DNA of 64,000 nucleotides, taken from positions 96,976 to 160,975 of the forward strand of contig CAJNBT010000003.1 in assembly GCA_905221085.1 (NCBI GenBank), written 5' to 3'. Shown piece after piece: positions 38,814 through 46,126 of this stretch (position 1 is the stretch's first letter; each line of letters opens with the position of its first letter). Source of the stretch: a bacterium. GTDB taxonomy: Bacteria; Bacillota; Bacilli; Lactobacillales; Streptococcaceae. The position numbers and the translations under genes are program-made. The notes beneath the pieces were generated by a model, which was not told where the DNA came from, made no database searches, and was given only the letters and a program-made list of their open reading frames with translations.

Positions 38814-38993
38814 ATGAAAGCTGTTGTTGTAAATCCAGAAAGCACTGGTGTTGCTATTGAAGAAAAAGTACTCCGTCCACTTGAAACTGGAGAAGCACTT
38901 GTAGAAATTGAATACTGTTGTGTTTGCCACACTGATAATTTAATAGAAACCTATTTTAAAAGTTGGAATGCGCTTCCAACTTTTTTATATTAA
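38814..38993 (+). pseudogene. adhP: Truncated alcohol dehydrogenase adhP remnant
   Basis: The first 42 codons (MKAVVVNPESTGVAIEEKVL and following, ending CCVCHTD) match the N-terminus of pneumococcal AdhP, including the first zinc-site Cys-x-x-Cys-His region. The reading then runs directly into 17 unrelated codons (NLIETYFKSWNALPTFLY) that are the translated terminator. About 300 residues are missing: a clean internal deletion that kept the ribosome site, start and terminator. In pneumococcus adhP lies between this HAD gene and manL, as here. A 59-residue peptide could still be made. Confidence 0.88.
38958..38986 (+). terminator. Terminator of the adhP remnant
   Basis: AAAAGTTGG and CCAACTTTTTT flank a short loop inside the last codons of the remnant frame. 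Confidence 0.82.
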
Positions 38994-39083
38994 ATTTTTA
39001 AATAGGGATTCAAAAAAATCCCTCAAAAACTTAATATATCAACATTTGCAAATAAAACCTTTTTAATTTTTTATGATAAATAG

Positions 39084-39112
39084 TTGCTTTTTATATGAAA
39101 ACGGTTTATACT
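39084..39112 (+). promoter_or_regulatory. Promoter of manLMN
   Basis: TTGCTT (39084-39089) and TATACT (39107-39112) are 17 bases apart, 60 bases before the manL ATG. Confidence 0.7.
39096..39109 (+). promoter_or_regulatory. Candidate cre site inside the manLMN promoter
   Basis: TGAAAACGGTTTAT follows the catabolite-response pattern except for its last two bases and lies between the -35 and -10 boxes. Binding there would block RNA polymerase. Confidence 0.5.
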
Positions 39113-39137
39113 TAAAAAGTCTTAAAGTTTTCTTAAA
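39111..39137 (-). promoter_or_regulatory. CiaR-type binding site at the manLMN transcription start
   Basis: Read on the minus strand, 39121-39137 is TTTAAG, AAAAC, TTTAAG, an exact fit to the CiaR direct repeat TTTAAG-N5-TTTAAG. A third copy (CTTAAA on the plus strand, 39111-39116) lies four bases further upstream. The site overlaps the expected transcription start, as for a repressor. manLMN is a reported CiaR-repressed operon in pneumococcus. Confidence 0.75.
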
Positions 39138-39171
39138 CGAAAACTAAAACAAAAAAGGAGGAATGACAATA

Positions 39172-40161
39172 ATGAGTATCGGAATCATTATTGCGAGCCA
39201 CGGCGAGTTTGCTGCGGGTATTCATCAGTCAGGATCTATGATCTTTGGTGAACAAGAAAAGGTTCAGGTTGTAACCTTTATGCCAAACGAAGGTCCTGAT
39301 GATCTATACGCTAAGTTTAATAACGCTGTTGCTGCATTTGACGCAGAAGATGAGGTTCTAGTTTTGGCTGACCTTTGGAGTGGATCTCCATTCAACCAAG
39401 CTAGTCGCGTGATGGGAGAAAATCCTGATCGTAAGTTTGCCATCATCACAGGACTTAACTTACCGATGTTAATTCAAGCCTACACAGAGCGCCTGATGGA
39501 CGCTGCTGCAGGTGTAGAAAAAGTCGCTGCGAATATTATTAAAGAAGCCAAAGATGGCATCAAAGCTCTTCCAGAAGAGCTAAACCCAGTTGAGGAAGTA
39601 GCAAGCGCTGCAGCTGCTCCAGTTGCCCAAGCTGCTATTCCAGAAGGAACTGTCATCGGAGACGGTAAACTCAAAATCAACCTTGCCCGTCTAGACACTC
39701 GTTTACTTCACGGTCAGGTTGCAACTGCTTGGACTCCAGATTCAAAAGCAGACCGTATCATCGTTGCTTCAGATAACGTAGCTAAAGACGAATTACGTAA
39801 AGAATTGATTAAACAAGCAGCTCCAGGTAAAGTGAAAGCAAACGTTGTTCCTATCCAAAAACTAATCGACGTTGCAAAAGATCCTCGCTTCGGAGAAACA
39901 CATGCCCTTATCTTGTTTGAAACACCTCAAGATGCCCTCCGTGCTATCGAAGGCGGTGTACCAATCAAAACTCTTAATGTTGGATCAATGGCTCACTCAA
40001 CTGGTAAAACAATGGTTAACAACGTTTTGTCTATGGACAAAGAAGACGTTGCTACATTTGAAAAAATGCGTGACCTTGGTGTTGAATTTGATGTACGTAA
40101 AGTACCAAACGACACGAAAAAAGATTTGTTTGACTTGATCAACAAAGCAAACGTGCAATAA
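39172..40161 (+). CDS. manL: PTS mannose/glucose transporter EIIAB (ManL)
   Basis: A protein of 329 residues from ATG 39172 ([16 protein letters not shown]). It carries the EIIA domain with phosphorylated His10, an alanine/proline linker at about 140-158, and the EIIB domain with [11 protein letters not shown] (phosphorylated His180). It passes phosphate from HPr to incoming sugar, mainly mannose, glucose and amino sugars. The start at 39172 gives ten-base spacing from AAGGAGG; the ATG at 39163 is too close. First gene of manLMN. Confidence 0.97.
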   Translation: MSIGIIIASHGEFAAGIHQSGSMIFGEQEKVQVVTFMPNEGPDDLYAKFNNAVAAFDAEDEVLVLADLWSGSPFNQASRVMGENPDRKFAIITGLNLPMLIQAYTERLMDAAAGVEKVAANIIKEAKDGIKALPEELNPVEEVASAAAAPVAQAAIPEGTVIGDGKLKINLARLDTRLLHGQVATAWTPDSKADRIIVASDNVAKDELRKELIKQAAPGKVKANVVPIQKLIDVAKDPRFGETHALILFETPQDALRAIEGGVPIKTLNVGSMAHSTGKTMVNNVLSMDKEDVATFEKMRDLGVEFDVRKVPNDTKKDLFDLINKANVQ

Positions 40162-40186
40162 TCGATTTTATGAAAGGATTTTAAAG

Positions 40187-40990
40187 ATGTCTATTATTTC
40201 TATGGTTTTAGTAGTCGTTGTAGCCTTCCTAGCAGGTCTTGAAGGTATCCTCGACCAGTTCCAATTCCATCAACCAATCGTAGCTTGTACCCTTATCGGT
40301 CTTGTTACTGGTCACCTTGAAGCAGGTATTATCCTTGGTGGTTCTCTTCAAATGATCGCCCTTGGTTGGGCTAACATCGGAGCTGCCGTAGCTCCTGACG
40401 CTGCTCTTGCTTCTGTTGCTGCTGCCATTATCATGGTTCTTGGTGGCGACTTTACTAAGACAGGTATCGGTGTTGCCCAAGCGGTTGCTATCCCTCTTGC
40501 AGTTGCTGGTCTATTCTTGACTATGATTGTCCGTACACTCTCTGTCGGATTGGTTCACACTGCTGATGCTTCTGCTAAAAAAGGTGACTTCAAAGCAGTT
40601 GAACGTGCTCACTTTGTCGCACTTCTTCTTCAAGGTCTTCGTATTGCAGTCCCTGCAGCACTCCTTCTAATGGTACCAACTGAAACAGTACAAAGCATTC
40701 TAAATGCTATGCCTGATTGGCTCAAAGATGGTATGGCTATCGGTGGTGGTATGGTTGTTGCCGTTGGTTACGCTATGGTTATCAACATGATGGCAACTCG
40801 TGAAGTATGGCCATTCTTCGCTATCGGTTTCGTGCTTGCTGCCGTGTCAGATATTACTCTAATCGGATTTGGTGCTATCGGTGTTGCTATCGCTCTTATC
40901 TACCTTCACCTTTCTAAAACTGGTGGAAATGGTGGCGGAGGAGCCGCAACTTCTAACGACCCAATCGGCGATATCCTAGAAGACTACTAA
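40187..40990 (+). CDS. manM: PTS mannose transporter EIIC (ManM)
   Basis: A 267-residue membrane protein of the mannose-family EIIC type: LEGILDQFQFHQPIVACTLIGLVTGHLEAGIILGGSLQMIALGW is diagnostic. It forms the sugar channel with ManN. A glycine-rich cytoplasmic tail (GGNGGGGAATSNDPIGDIL) follows the last helix. GAAAGG precedes the ATG. Confidence 0.97.
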   Translation: MSIISMVLVVVVAFLAGLEGILDQFQFHQPIVACTLIGLVTGHLEAGIILGGSLQMIALGWANIGAAVAPDAALASVAAAIIMVLGGDFTKTGIGVAQAVAIPLAVAGLFLTMIVRTLSVGLVHTADASAKKGDFKAVERAHFVALLLQGLRIAVPAALLLMVPTETVQSILNAMPDWLKDGMAIGGGMVVAVGYAMVINMMATREVWPFFAIGFVLAAVSDITLIGFGAIGVAIALIYLHLSKTGGNGGGGAATSNDPIGDILEDY

Positions 40991-41013
40991 GATAAGAAAG
41001 GACTGAAAACATC

Positions 41014-41925
41014 ATGACTGAAAAACTTCAATTAACTAAATCAGATCGTAAAAAAGTTTGGTGGCGTTCAACTTTCTTACAAGGTTCTTGGAACTATGAA
41101 CGTATGCAAAACTTGGGTTGGGCTTACTCATTAATTCCAGCTCTTAAAAAACTCTACACTAAAAAAGAAGATCAAATCGCTGCTCTTGAACGCCATCTTG
41201 AGTTCTTCAACACTCACCCATACGTAGCCGCTCCAATCATGGGGGTTACTCTTGCACTTGAAGAAGAACGTGCTAACGGTGTTGAGATCGATGATGCTGC
41301 TATCCAAGGGGTTAAAATCGGTATGATGGGACCTCTTGCTGGTATCGGTGACCCAGTATTCTGGTTTACAGTACGCCCAATCCTTGGATCACTCGGTGCT
41401 TCACTTGCCCTTACTGGTAATATCTTAGGTCCAATCCTCTTCTTCGTTCTTTGGAACTTGATTCGTATGTCATTCTTGTGGTATACACAAGAGATTGGAT
41501 ACAAGGCTGGATCAGAAATCACTAAAGACATGTCTGGCGGTATCCTTCAAGACATCACTAAAGGAGCTTCTATCCTTGGTATGTTCATTCTTGCTGTCCT
41601 TGTTCAACGTTGGGTAAATATTAAATTTGCTTTCGATGTTGCCAAAGTTCAACTAGATGAAAAAGCTTATATCCATTGGGATAAATTGCCAGAAGGATCT
41701 AAAGGTATCCAAGAAGCATTCGCACAAGTAGGACAAGGATTGTCTCAAACACCTGAAAAAGTTACTACTTTCCAACAAAACTTGGATATGTTGATCCCTG
41801 GACTATCAGGACTACTCCTTACTTTCCTTTGCATGTACTTGCTTAAGAAAAAAGTATCTCCAATCACTATTATCCTTGCACTCTTCGCAGTGGGTATTGT
41901 GGCACATGTTCTTCACATCATGTAA
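41014..41925 (+). CDS. manN: PTS mannose transporter EIID (ManN)
   Basis: A 303-residue EIID protein: the long amphipathic N-terminus (LTKSDRKKVWWRSTFLQGSWNYERMQNLGWAYSLIPAL) is followed by GIGDPVFWFTVRPILG and C-terminal helices. The complex is also the receptor for several class IIa bacteriocins in related genera. Last gene of the operon. Confidence 0.97.
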   Translation: MTEKLQLTKSDRKKVWWRSTFLQGSWNYERMQNLGWAYSLIPALKKLYTKKEDQIAALERHLEFFNTHPYVAAPIMGVTLALEEERANGVEIDDAAIQGVKIGMMGPLAGIGDPVFWFTVRPILGSLGASLALTGNILGPILFFVLWNLIRMSFLWYTQEIGYKAGSEITKDMSGGILQDITKGASILGMFILAVLVQRWVNIKFAFDVAKVQLDEKAYIHWDKLPEGSKGIQEAFAQVGQGLSQTPEKVTTFQQNLDMLIPGLSGLLLTFLCMYLLKKKVSPITIILALFAVGIVAHVLHIM

Positions 41926-41936
41926 TCAAGCAACTT

Positions 41937-41974
41937 AAAAGGAATCAGGTTCTAAAATCTGATTCCTTTTTTCT
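41937..41974. terminator. Bidirectional terminator between manN and pepC
   Basis: AAAAGGAATCAG and CTGATTCCTTTTTT form a strong stem between convergent genes. Confidence 0.88.
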
Positions 41975-41980
41975 ATACTT

Positions 41981-43315
41981 TTATTCGGCCAAGGCACCCA
42001 TTGGATCCCATGGTGCGAGTACAATTGGTTCTGCTTCATAGGCAACTTGTTCTTCTGCTGTCAGCAATTCCTTGCGGACAACGATTTGATAGGTGTATTC
42101 GTCCATCCAAGCGTCTGAGGCAACAAAGTAACCATCTGTACCTACCTTGTCTCCCCATGAGTTTTCAACCTTCCACTTGGTTGATTTGCCATTTTCGTCC
42201 AAATCCACACCTGTCAAGACCATGGCGTGGGTCATCAAGCTTTCGCTGTAGTCCAAACGTCCAGCCTTGTCTTGAGTGAGTTTAATGTCCATGCTTGATT
42301 CAAAGTCATAAACATCTGTCGCAAGGATTCCAGCTTTGCGGTTGCTAAGCTGGCCGACATCAGAACCAAACCAAACAGTCTCACCTGCTTGCATTTGAGC
42401 AATCGCCAATTCTTTCAAACGCTCCATAGGAACGTTGATATAACGAACCGCACGGCTACCAACCACATTTCCTAACATCTCAACTGTGTAAGATTTACCG
42501 TAAGGCTTGTCAGCAGTTGGAGCATTGATAACAGAAACGTAATCTTCTAGAGGAAGATTGACATATTTCTTATAAAATTCCTGTGGTGTGATACCTTTTT
42601 CGCTTTGGTAGTTGTTATCCTTATCGCGATAAGCAAAGTCAAATTTACGTGGCGGAAGACCCAATGACATAGCAAGGAAGTTAAAAATTTCTTGCAAGAG
42701 AGCTTCTTTCTTAGCTTGAACAGTCGCTTGATCCGCACCAGAAGTAAGCAAGTCACGCAAGATTTGAGCATCTTGACGAAGCAATTTGTTGAGGATGGCA
42801 TTTAGCTCACGACTGCTACTAGATGAAACAGACTCAGGGTAAACTGTCTTAGGCACGACACCGTATTTCTCAAAGAGAGAAACGACCATATCCCATTGAC
42901 CGCCATCTTGTTGTGGAGTTTGAAGTAGGAATTTAACCTTACGACTCGTCAAGTCTTGGTCTGCAGTCGCAATGACTTGCTCGAAGAACCAGTTGGATTT
43001 CTCATACTTGTCCCAGAAGAATGTATGAGCCTGTGATAACTCAAAATTTTCCAATTTGTATTGCGAGATGAGTTTGTGGCGGAAGGTGTTGAGGGCCGCA
43101 AACATCCAGCAACGACCAGACGCTTTCTGGTTGGTTACCTTGTCCTTGGTCAAGTCCAATGAGAAAACAGGTGCATTGTCTACATGGCTTTGGCGGCGTT
43201 CTAGAGCTGCAAAAATCCCGTTGTGGCTAGCAGCATTTTCAATCGCTTGGTATTTTACATTTGCTTCATAATTGGCAAATAGTTTATCAGTAAATGATTC
43301 TTGAATCGCGTTCAT
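41981..43315 (-). CDS. pepC: Aminopeptidase C (bleomycin hydrolase family)
   Basis: A 444-residue C1B cysteine peptidase. The active-site cysteine is in QKASGRCWMFAALNTFR, the histidine in LMTHAMVLTGV and the asparagine in KVENSWGDKVGTDGYF. The C-terminal arm that limits it to aminopeptidase action is present (ends APWDPMGALAE). It acts in the cytoplasm on peptides from the Ami system or protein turnover. Confidence 0.96.
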   Translation of the reverse strand: MNAIQESFTDKLFANYEANVKYQAIENAASHNGIFAALERRQSHVDNAPVFSLDLTKDKVTNQKASGRCWMFAALNTFRHKLISQYKLENFELSQAHTFFWDKYEKSNWFFEQVIATADQDLTSRKVKFLLQTPQQDGGQWDMVVSLFEKYGVVPKTVYPESVSSSSSRELNAILNKLLRQDAQILRDLLTSGADQATVQAKKEALLQEIFNFLAMSLGLPPRKFDFAYRDKDNNYQSEKGITPQEFYKKYVNLPLEDYVSVINAPTADKPYGKSYTVEMLGNVVGSRAVRYINVPMERLKELAIAQMQAGETVWFGSDVGQLSNRKAGILATDVYDFESSMDIKLTQDKAGRLDYSESLMTHAMVLTGVDLDENGKSTKWKVENSWGDKVGTDGYFVASDAWMDEYTYQIVVRKELLTAEEQVAYEAEPIVLAPWDPMGALAE

Positions 43316-43377
43316 AGATTCCTCCTTTTATTCTACAGTCTATTATAACGCTTTTCACAAAGGAAGCAACTGAAAAA

Positions 43378-43411
43378 CATAAAAGGCAAGGACATTGTCT
43401 CTCACCTTTTT
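43378..43411 (-). terminator. Hairpin between rsuA-type gene and pepC
   Basis: AAAAGG and CCTTTT, with inner AGGACA and TGTCTCT, form an imperfect stem after the pseudouridine synthase gene. Confidence 0.5.
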
Positions 43412-43426
43412 CGAATATAAATCAAA

Positions 43427-44149
43427 TTAAGCAATACTCGCAAGGAGAACTTCTAACTCTTCCTTGGTCAAGCGACGCCATTCCCCTCTTTGTAAATTCT
43501 CATCCAATACTAGAGTTCCCATAGTCAAACGTTGTAAGTCCACCACTTCCTTGCCACAGTATGCCACCATACGCTTGACCTGATGAAACTTCCCTTCTGC
43601 AATAGTCACACGAATTTGGCTTTGATTCTTTTCTGAATCTATGGACACAAGCTCCAGTCTAGCAGGCTGACAAGTAAAGTCTTTGAGAGGAATTCCCTTG
43701 GCAAATGTCTCCACATCTTCTTGGGTCATAATTCCCTTGACCTGAGCCAGATAGGTCTTGTCCACATGACGCTTGGGTGAAAGAAGAGCATGGGCAAGCT
43801 TGCCGTCATTAGTTAAGAGCAAAAGACCATGCGTATCAATATCCAAGCGCCCTACTGGGAAAACTTCCTTGCTCCGAGCAATATCATCCAGCAAGTCCAG
43901 AACCGTTCTGTGCTTGGGATCATCAGTCGCTGAAATAACACCTTGGGGCTTGTTCATCATGTAGTAGACAAACTCTTCATACTCCAACACTTGCCCATCA
44001 AAGCGAATCTCATCTCTTTCTTCATCAATCTGCAATTTAGCTGACTTTTCTTTTTTACCATTTACCGTCACGCGCCCAGCCTTGAGCAAGTTTTTGACCT
44101 CTGTCCGACTCCCTACAGCGCAGGCAACTAAAAATTTATCTAATCTCAT
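43427..44149 (-). CDS. rsuA: 16S rRNA pseudouridine516 synthase RsuA family
   Basis: A 240-residue protein with an S4 RNA-binding domain (MRLDKFLVACAVGSRTEVKNLLKAGRVTVNG) and the catalytic motif PVGRLDIDTHGLLLLTND (Asp) followed by GKFHQVKRMV. RsuA modifies U516 of 16S rRNA; RluF/RluB relatives are alternatives, but the short S4 spacing fits RsuA. Confidence 0.92.
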   Translation of the reverse strand: MRLDKFLVACAVGSRTEVKNLLKAGRVTVNGKKEKSAKLQIDEERDEIRFDGQVLEYEEFVYYMMNKPQGVISATDDPKHRTVLDLLDDIARSKEVFPVGRLDIDTHGLLLLTNDGKLAHALLSPKRHVDKTYLAQVKGIMTQEDVETFAKGIPLKDFTCQPARLELVSIDSEKNQSQIRVTIAEGKFHQVKRMVAYCGKEVVDLQRLTMGTLVLDENLQRGEWRRLTKEELEVLLASIA

Positions 44150-44169
44150 AGAACTATTATATCATACTC

Positions 44170-44204
44170 AAAAGGAGGCTGGTACAATGACCAACCTCCT
44201 TTTC
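44170..44204. terminator. Bidirectional hairpin upstream of the rsuA-type gene
   Basis: AAAAGGAGG and CCTCCTTTT with an inner TGG/CCA form a stem. It ends transcription from the pepS/GlsB side before the pseudouridine synthase promoter. Confidence 0.7.
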
Positions 44205-44209
44205 GTTTC

Positions 44210-44404
44210 ATACTCTTCAAAAATCTCTTCAAACCGCGTCAACGTCGCCTTGCCGTATACATGTTACTGACTTCGTCAGTTCTATCTGCAACCTCAAAAC
44301 AGTGTTTTGAGCTGACTTCGTCAGTTCTATCTACAACCTCAAAACAGTGCTTTGAGCAACCTGCGGCTAGTTTCCTAGTTTGCTCTTTGATTTTCATTGA
44401 GTAT
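44210..44404 (+). repeat. BOX element with two tandem boxB units (A-B-B-C)
   Basis: The 195-base element begins ATACTCTTCAAAAATCTC and ends CATTGAGTAT. A 45-base boxB unit (starting CTGACTTCGTCAGTTC and ending GTGTTTTGAG or GTGCTTTGAG) is repeated twice in tandem with three differences. It is the only multi-boxB copy in the window. Confidence 0.92.
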
Positions 44405-44417
44405 CAGATTTAAGAAA

Positions 44418-44648
44418 TTAACTTCCTCGTCTCCAGAAAATCGCTAAGACAATCATGGAACCTAGTACTGCCGGAATAATGGCAGTTCCTGCTATTATCG
44501 GTCCCCAAGTCCCAAAAAGCAAGTGGCCTATAAAGGCACCAATCCAGCCTAGAAACATTTTTCCAAAACATCCCATTCGCTCTCCACGATTGGTCAGAGT
44601 ACCTGCTAAAAATCCCACTAGGAGACCAACGAACATACTTCCTAACAT
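44418..44648 (-). CDS. GlsB/YeaQ/YmgE family stress-response membrane protein
   Basis: A 76-residue protein with two or three hydrophobic helices and glycine-rich turns (MLGSMFVGLLVGFLAGTLTNRGERMGCFGKMFLGWIGAFIG). This transglycosylase-associated family is often induced by stress; the function is unclear. It starts nine bases after pepS and is probably co-transcribed. Confidence 0.88.
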   Translation of the reverse strand: MLGSMFVGLLVGFLAGTLTNRGERMGCFGKMFLGWIGAFIGHLLFGTWGPIIAGTAIIPAVLGSMIVLAIFWRRGS

Positions 44649-44657
44649 ATTATCTCC

Positions 44658-45899
44658 TTAATTTGCCCAATCTCCGTTACGGAAGAGTGGTACACGTGTC
44701 CCATCCTCACGGATACCATCGATATCCATTTGGTTAGAACCAATCATAAAGTCTACGTGAACATCTGAACGGTTAAGCCCCGCAGCTTCAAGCTCCTCTT
44801 CACTCATCTCTGCTCCACCAACGACGCTAGTTGCATAGGCTGCACCGATAGCCAAGTGGTTTGAAGCATTCTCATCGAAAAGGGTGTTAAAGAAGGTAAT
44901 GCCTGACTGAGAAATTGGGCTTGGATCTGGTACCAAGGCACATTCACCCAAGGCACGCGCACCCGCATTTTCAAAGACAAGGTCTTTCATGACCTGATCA
45001 CCCTTCTCAGCAGTGATATCTACGATTTGTCCATCCTTAAAGGTCACCTTAATACCTTCAATGATATTTCCGTTATAGCTAAGCGGTTTTGTAGAAGTGA
45101 CATAACCATCTGCGCGACGGAAGTCAGGCGCTGTGAAGACTTCCTCTGTCGGCATATTTGGCAAGAATCCTTCGCCCTGTGCATTGATAGCATCAGCTGA
45201 TTCCCAAACGTGGTTCTTTGGCAAACCAAGTGTCAAATCTGTCCCTGGCGCTGTGTAGTGAAGAGCTGAAAATTGCTCTTTATTAAGCATATCGGCCTTG
45301 CTCTTGAGGATAGCTGCATGCTCTTCCCAAGCCTTAACAGGATCTTCTTCATAGACACGGCAAGTTTTAAAAATTTGGTCCCAAAGGAGATCGACTGCTT
45401 CTTCGTCGCTCGCAGCATTTGGAAAAACTTTCTTAGCCCACTCGAGTCCAGCAGCGGCTGCTACAGTCCAACTAACCTTGTTGGATTGCGTTGCAATGCG
45501 CATTGGCTTCATAGCGAGTCCCATAGCTTTAGCAGAAGCTGATAGCTTGTCAGCGTCCACTCCGTTCAAGGCACCTGGGTCAGAAGAACGAACTCCAAGA
45601 CGGCTAGCCTTGTTCTCCAAGAGATAGTTCATCTCAGCAATCTTGTATTCTGGCACATTGTCCAGACGATCCATCGGCGCATAGAGGAATTTCTCACGGT
45701 TAATGACATCATCTGTCCACTGAACGATCACCTCATGTGCACCCAAAGCATAAGCTTCTTTGACGATTAAGTGAGCCAACTCACGTTGCTCCACATCGAT
45801 AGAGAGAGCCAAAGTGTGACCAGGTTGCACATTAATTCCGTTCGCAACCAACAATTTCGCATATTTTTCTAGATTTTCTTTAAAATTTGGTAAAACCAT
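44658..45899 (-). CDS. pepS: Aminopeptidase PepS (M29 family)
   Basis: A 413-residue thermophilic-type metalloaminopeptidase. It shows LPNMPTEEVFTAPD, EGIKVTFKDGQIVDI, ALGECALVPDPSPIS and HLAIGAAYATSV, the co-catalytic metal ligands of M29. It removes N-terminal residues from peptides in the cytoplasm. It sits at the right side of the GlsB gene and downstream of the accessory cassette. Confidence 0.95.
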   Translation of the reverse strand: MVLPNFKENLEKYAKLLVANGINVQPGHTLALSIDVEQRELAHLIVKEAYALGAHEVIVQWTDDVINREKFLYAPMDRLDNVPEYKIAEMNYLLENKASRLGVRSSDPGALNGVDADKLSASAKAMGLAMKPMRIATQSNKVSWTVAAAAGLEWAKKVFPNAASDEEAVDLLWDQIFKTCRVYEEDPVKAWEEHAAILKSKADMLNKEQFSALHYTAPGTDLTLGLPKNHVWESADAINAQGEGFLPNMPTEEVFTAPDFRRADGYVTSTKPLSYNGNIIEGIKVTFKDGQIVDITAEKGDQVMKDLVFENAGARALGECALVPDPSPISQSGITFFNTLFDENASNHLAIGAAYATSVVGGAEMSEEELEAAGLNRSDVHVDFMIGSNQMDIDGIREDGTRVPLFRNGDWAN

Positions 45900-45919
45900 G
45901 TTGTTTCTCTTTTCTATTT

Positions 45920-46066
45920 TTATTTTTCTTTCAAAGTAGAAAGTAGCCCTGCTAGTGCAATAGTACCTAACAAGAGTGCTGTTGATAGAAAGATTGTTTC
46001 ATCTGCCAGCTCTAGCTGATAGTCAAAAACTTTTTGAACTGGTTTGTCTTTTACAAAATCCTTCCC
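45920..46066 (-). pseudogene. Possible C-terminal remnant of a surface or membrane-anchored protein
   Basis: The minus strand has a 48-codon open stretch with no start codon, opening directly after a stop: GKDFVKDKPVQKVFDYQ, then LELADETIFLSTALLLG, TIALAGLLSTLKEK. A hydrophobic helix followed by a short basic tail looks like a sortase sorting signal that has lost its LPxTG motif. It lies immediately upstream of pepS. It may instead be chance; I rate it as a candidate ruin. Confidence 0.45.
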
Positions 46067-46096
46067 TTACTAGTATATCACATATATTGGTATTTT

Positions 46097-46122
46097 AAAA
46101 AACAAGCTTACTGAAGCTTGTT
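46097..46122 (-). terminator. Terminator of the DUF262 cassette
   Basis: AACAAGCTT and AAGCTTGTT flank a four-base loop directly after the last cassette gene, followed by TTTTTTAAAA on the minus strand. Confidence 0.82.
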
Positions 46123-46126
46123 TTAA

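Noticed and set aside
39111-39137. CiaR-controlled small RNA promoter
   Set aside because: The repeats face away from any hairpin-terminated short transcript and overlap the manL start site instead.
44210-44404. Tandem repeat units resembling a CRISPR array
   Set aside because: Only two 45-base units, without spacers, inside a BOX element; they are boxB copies.
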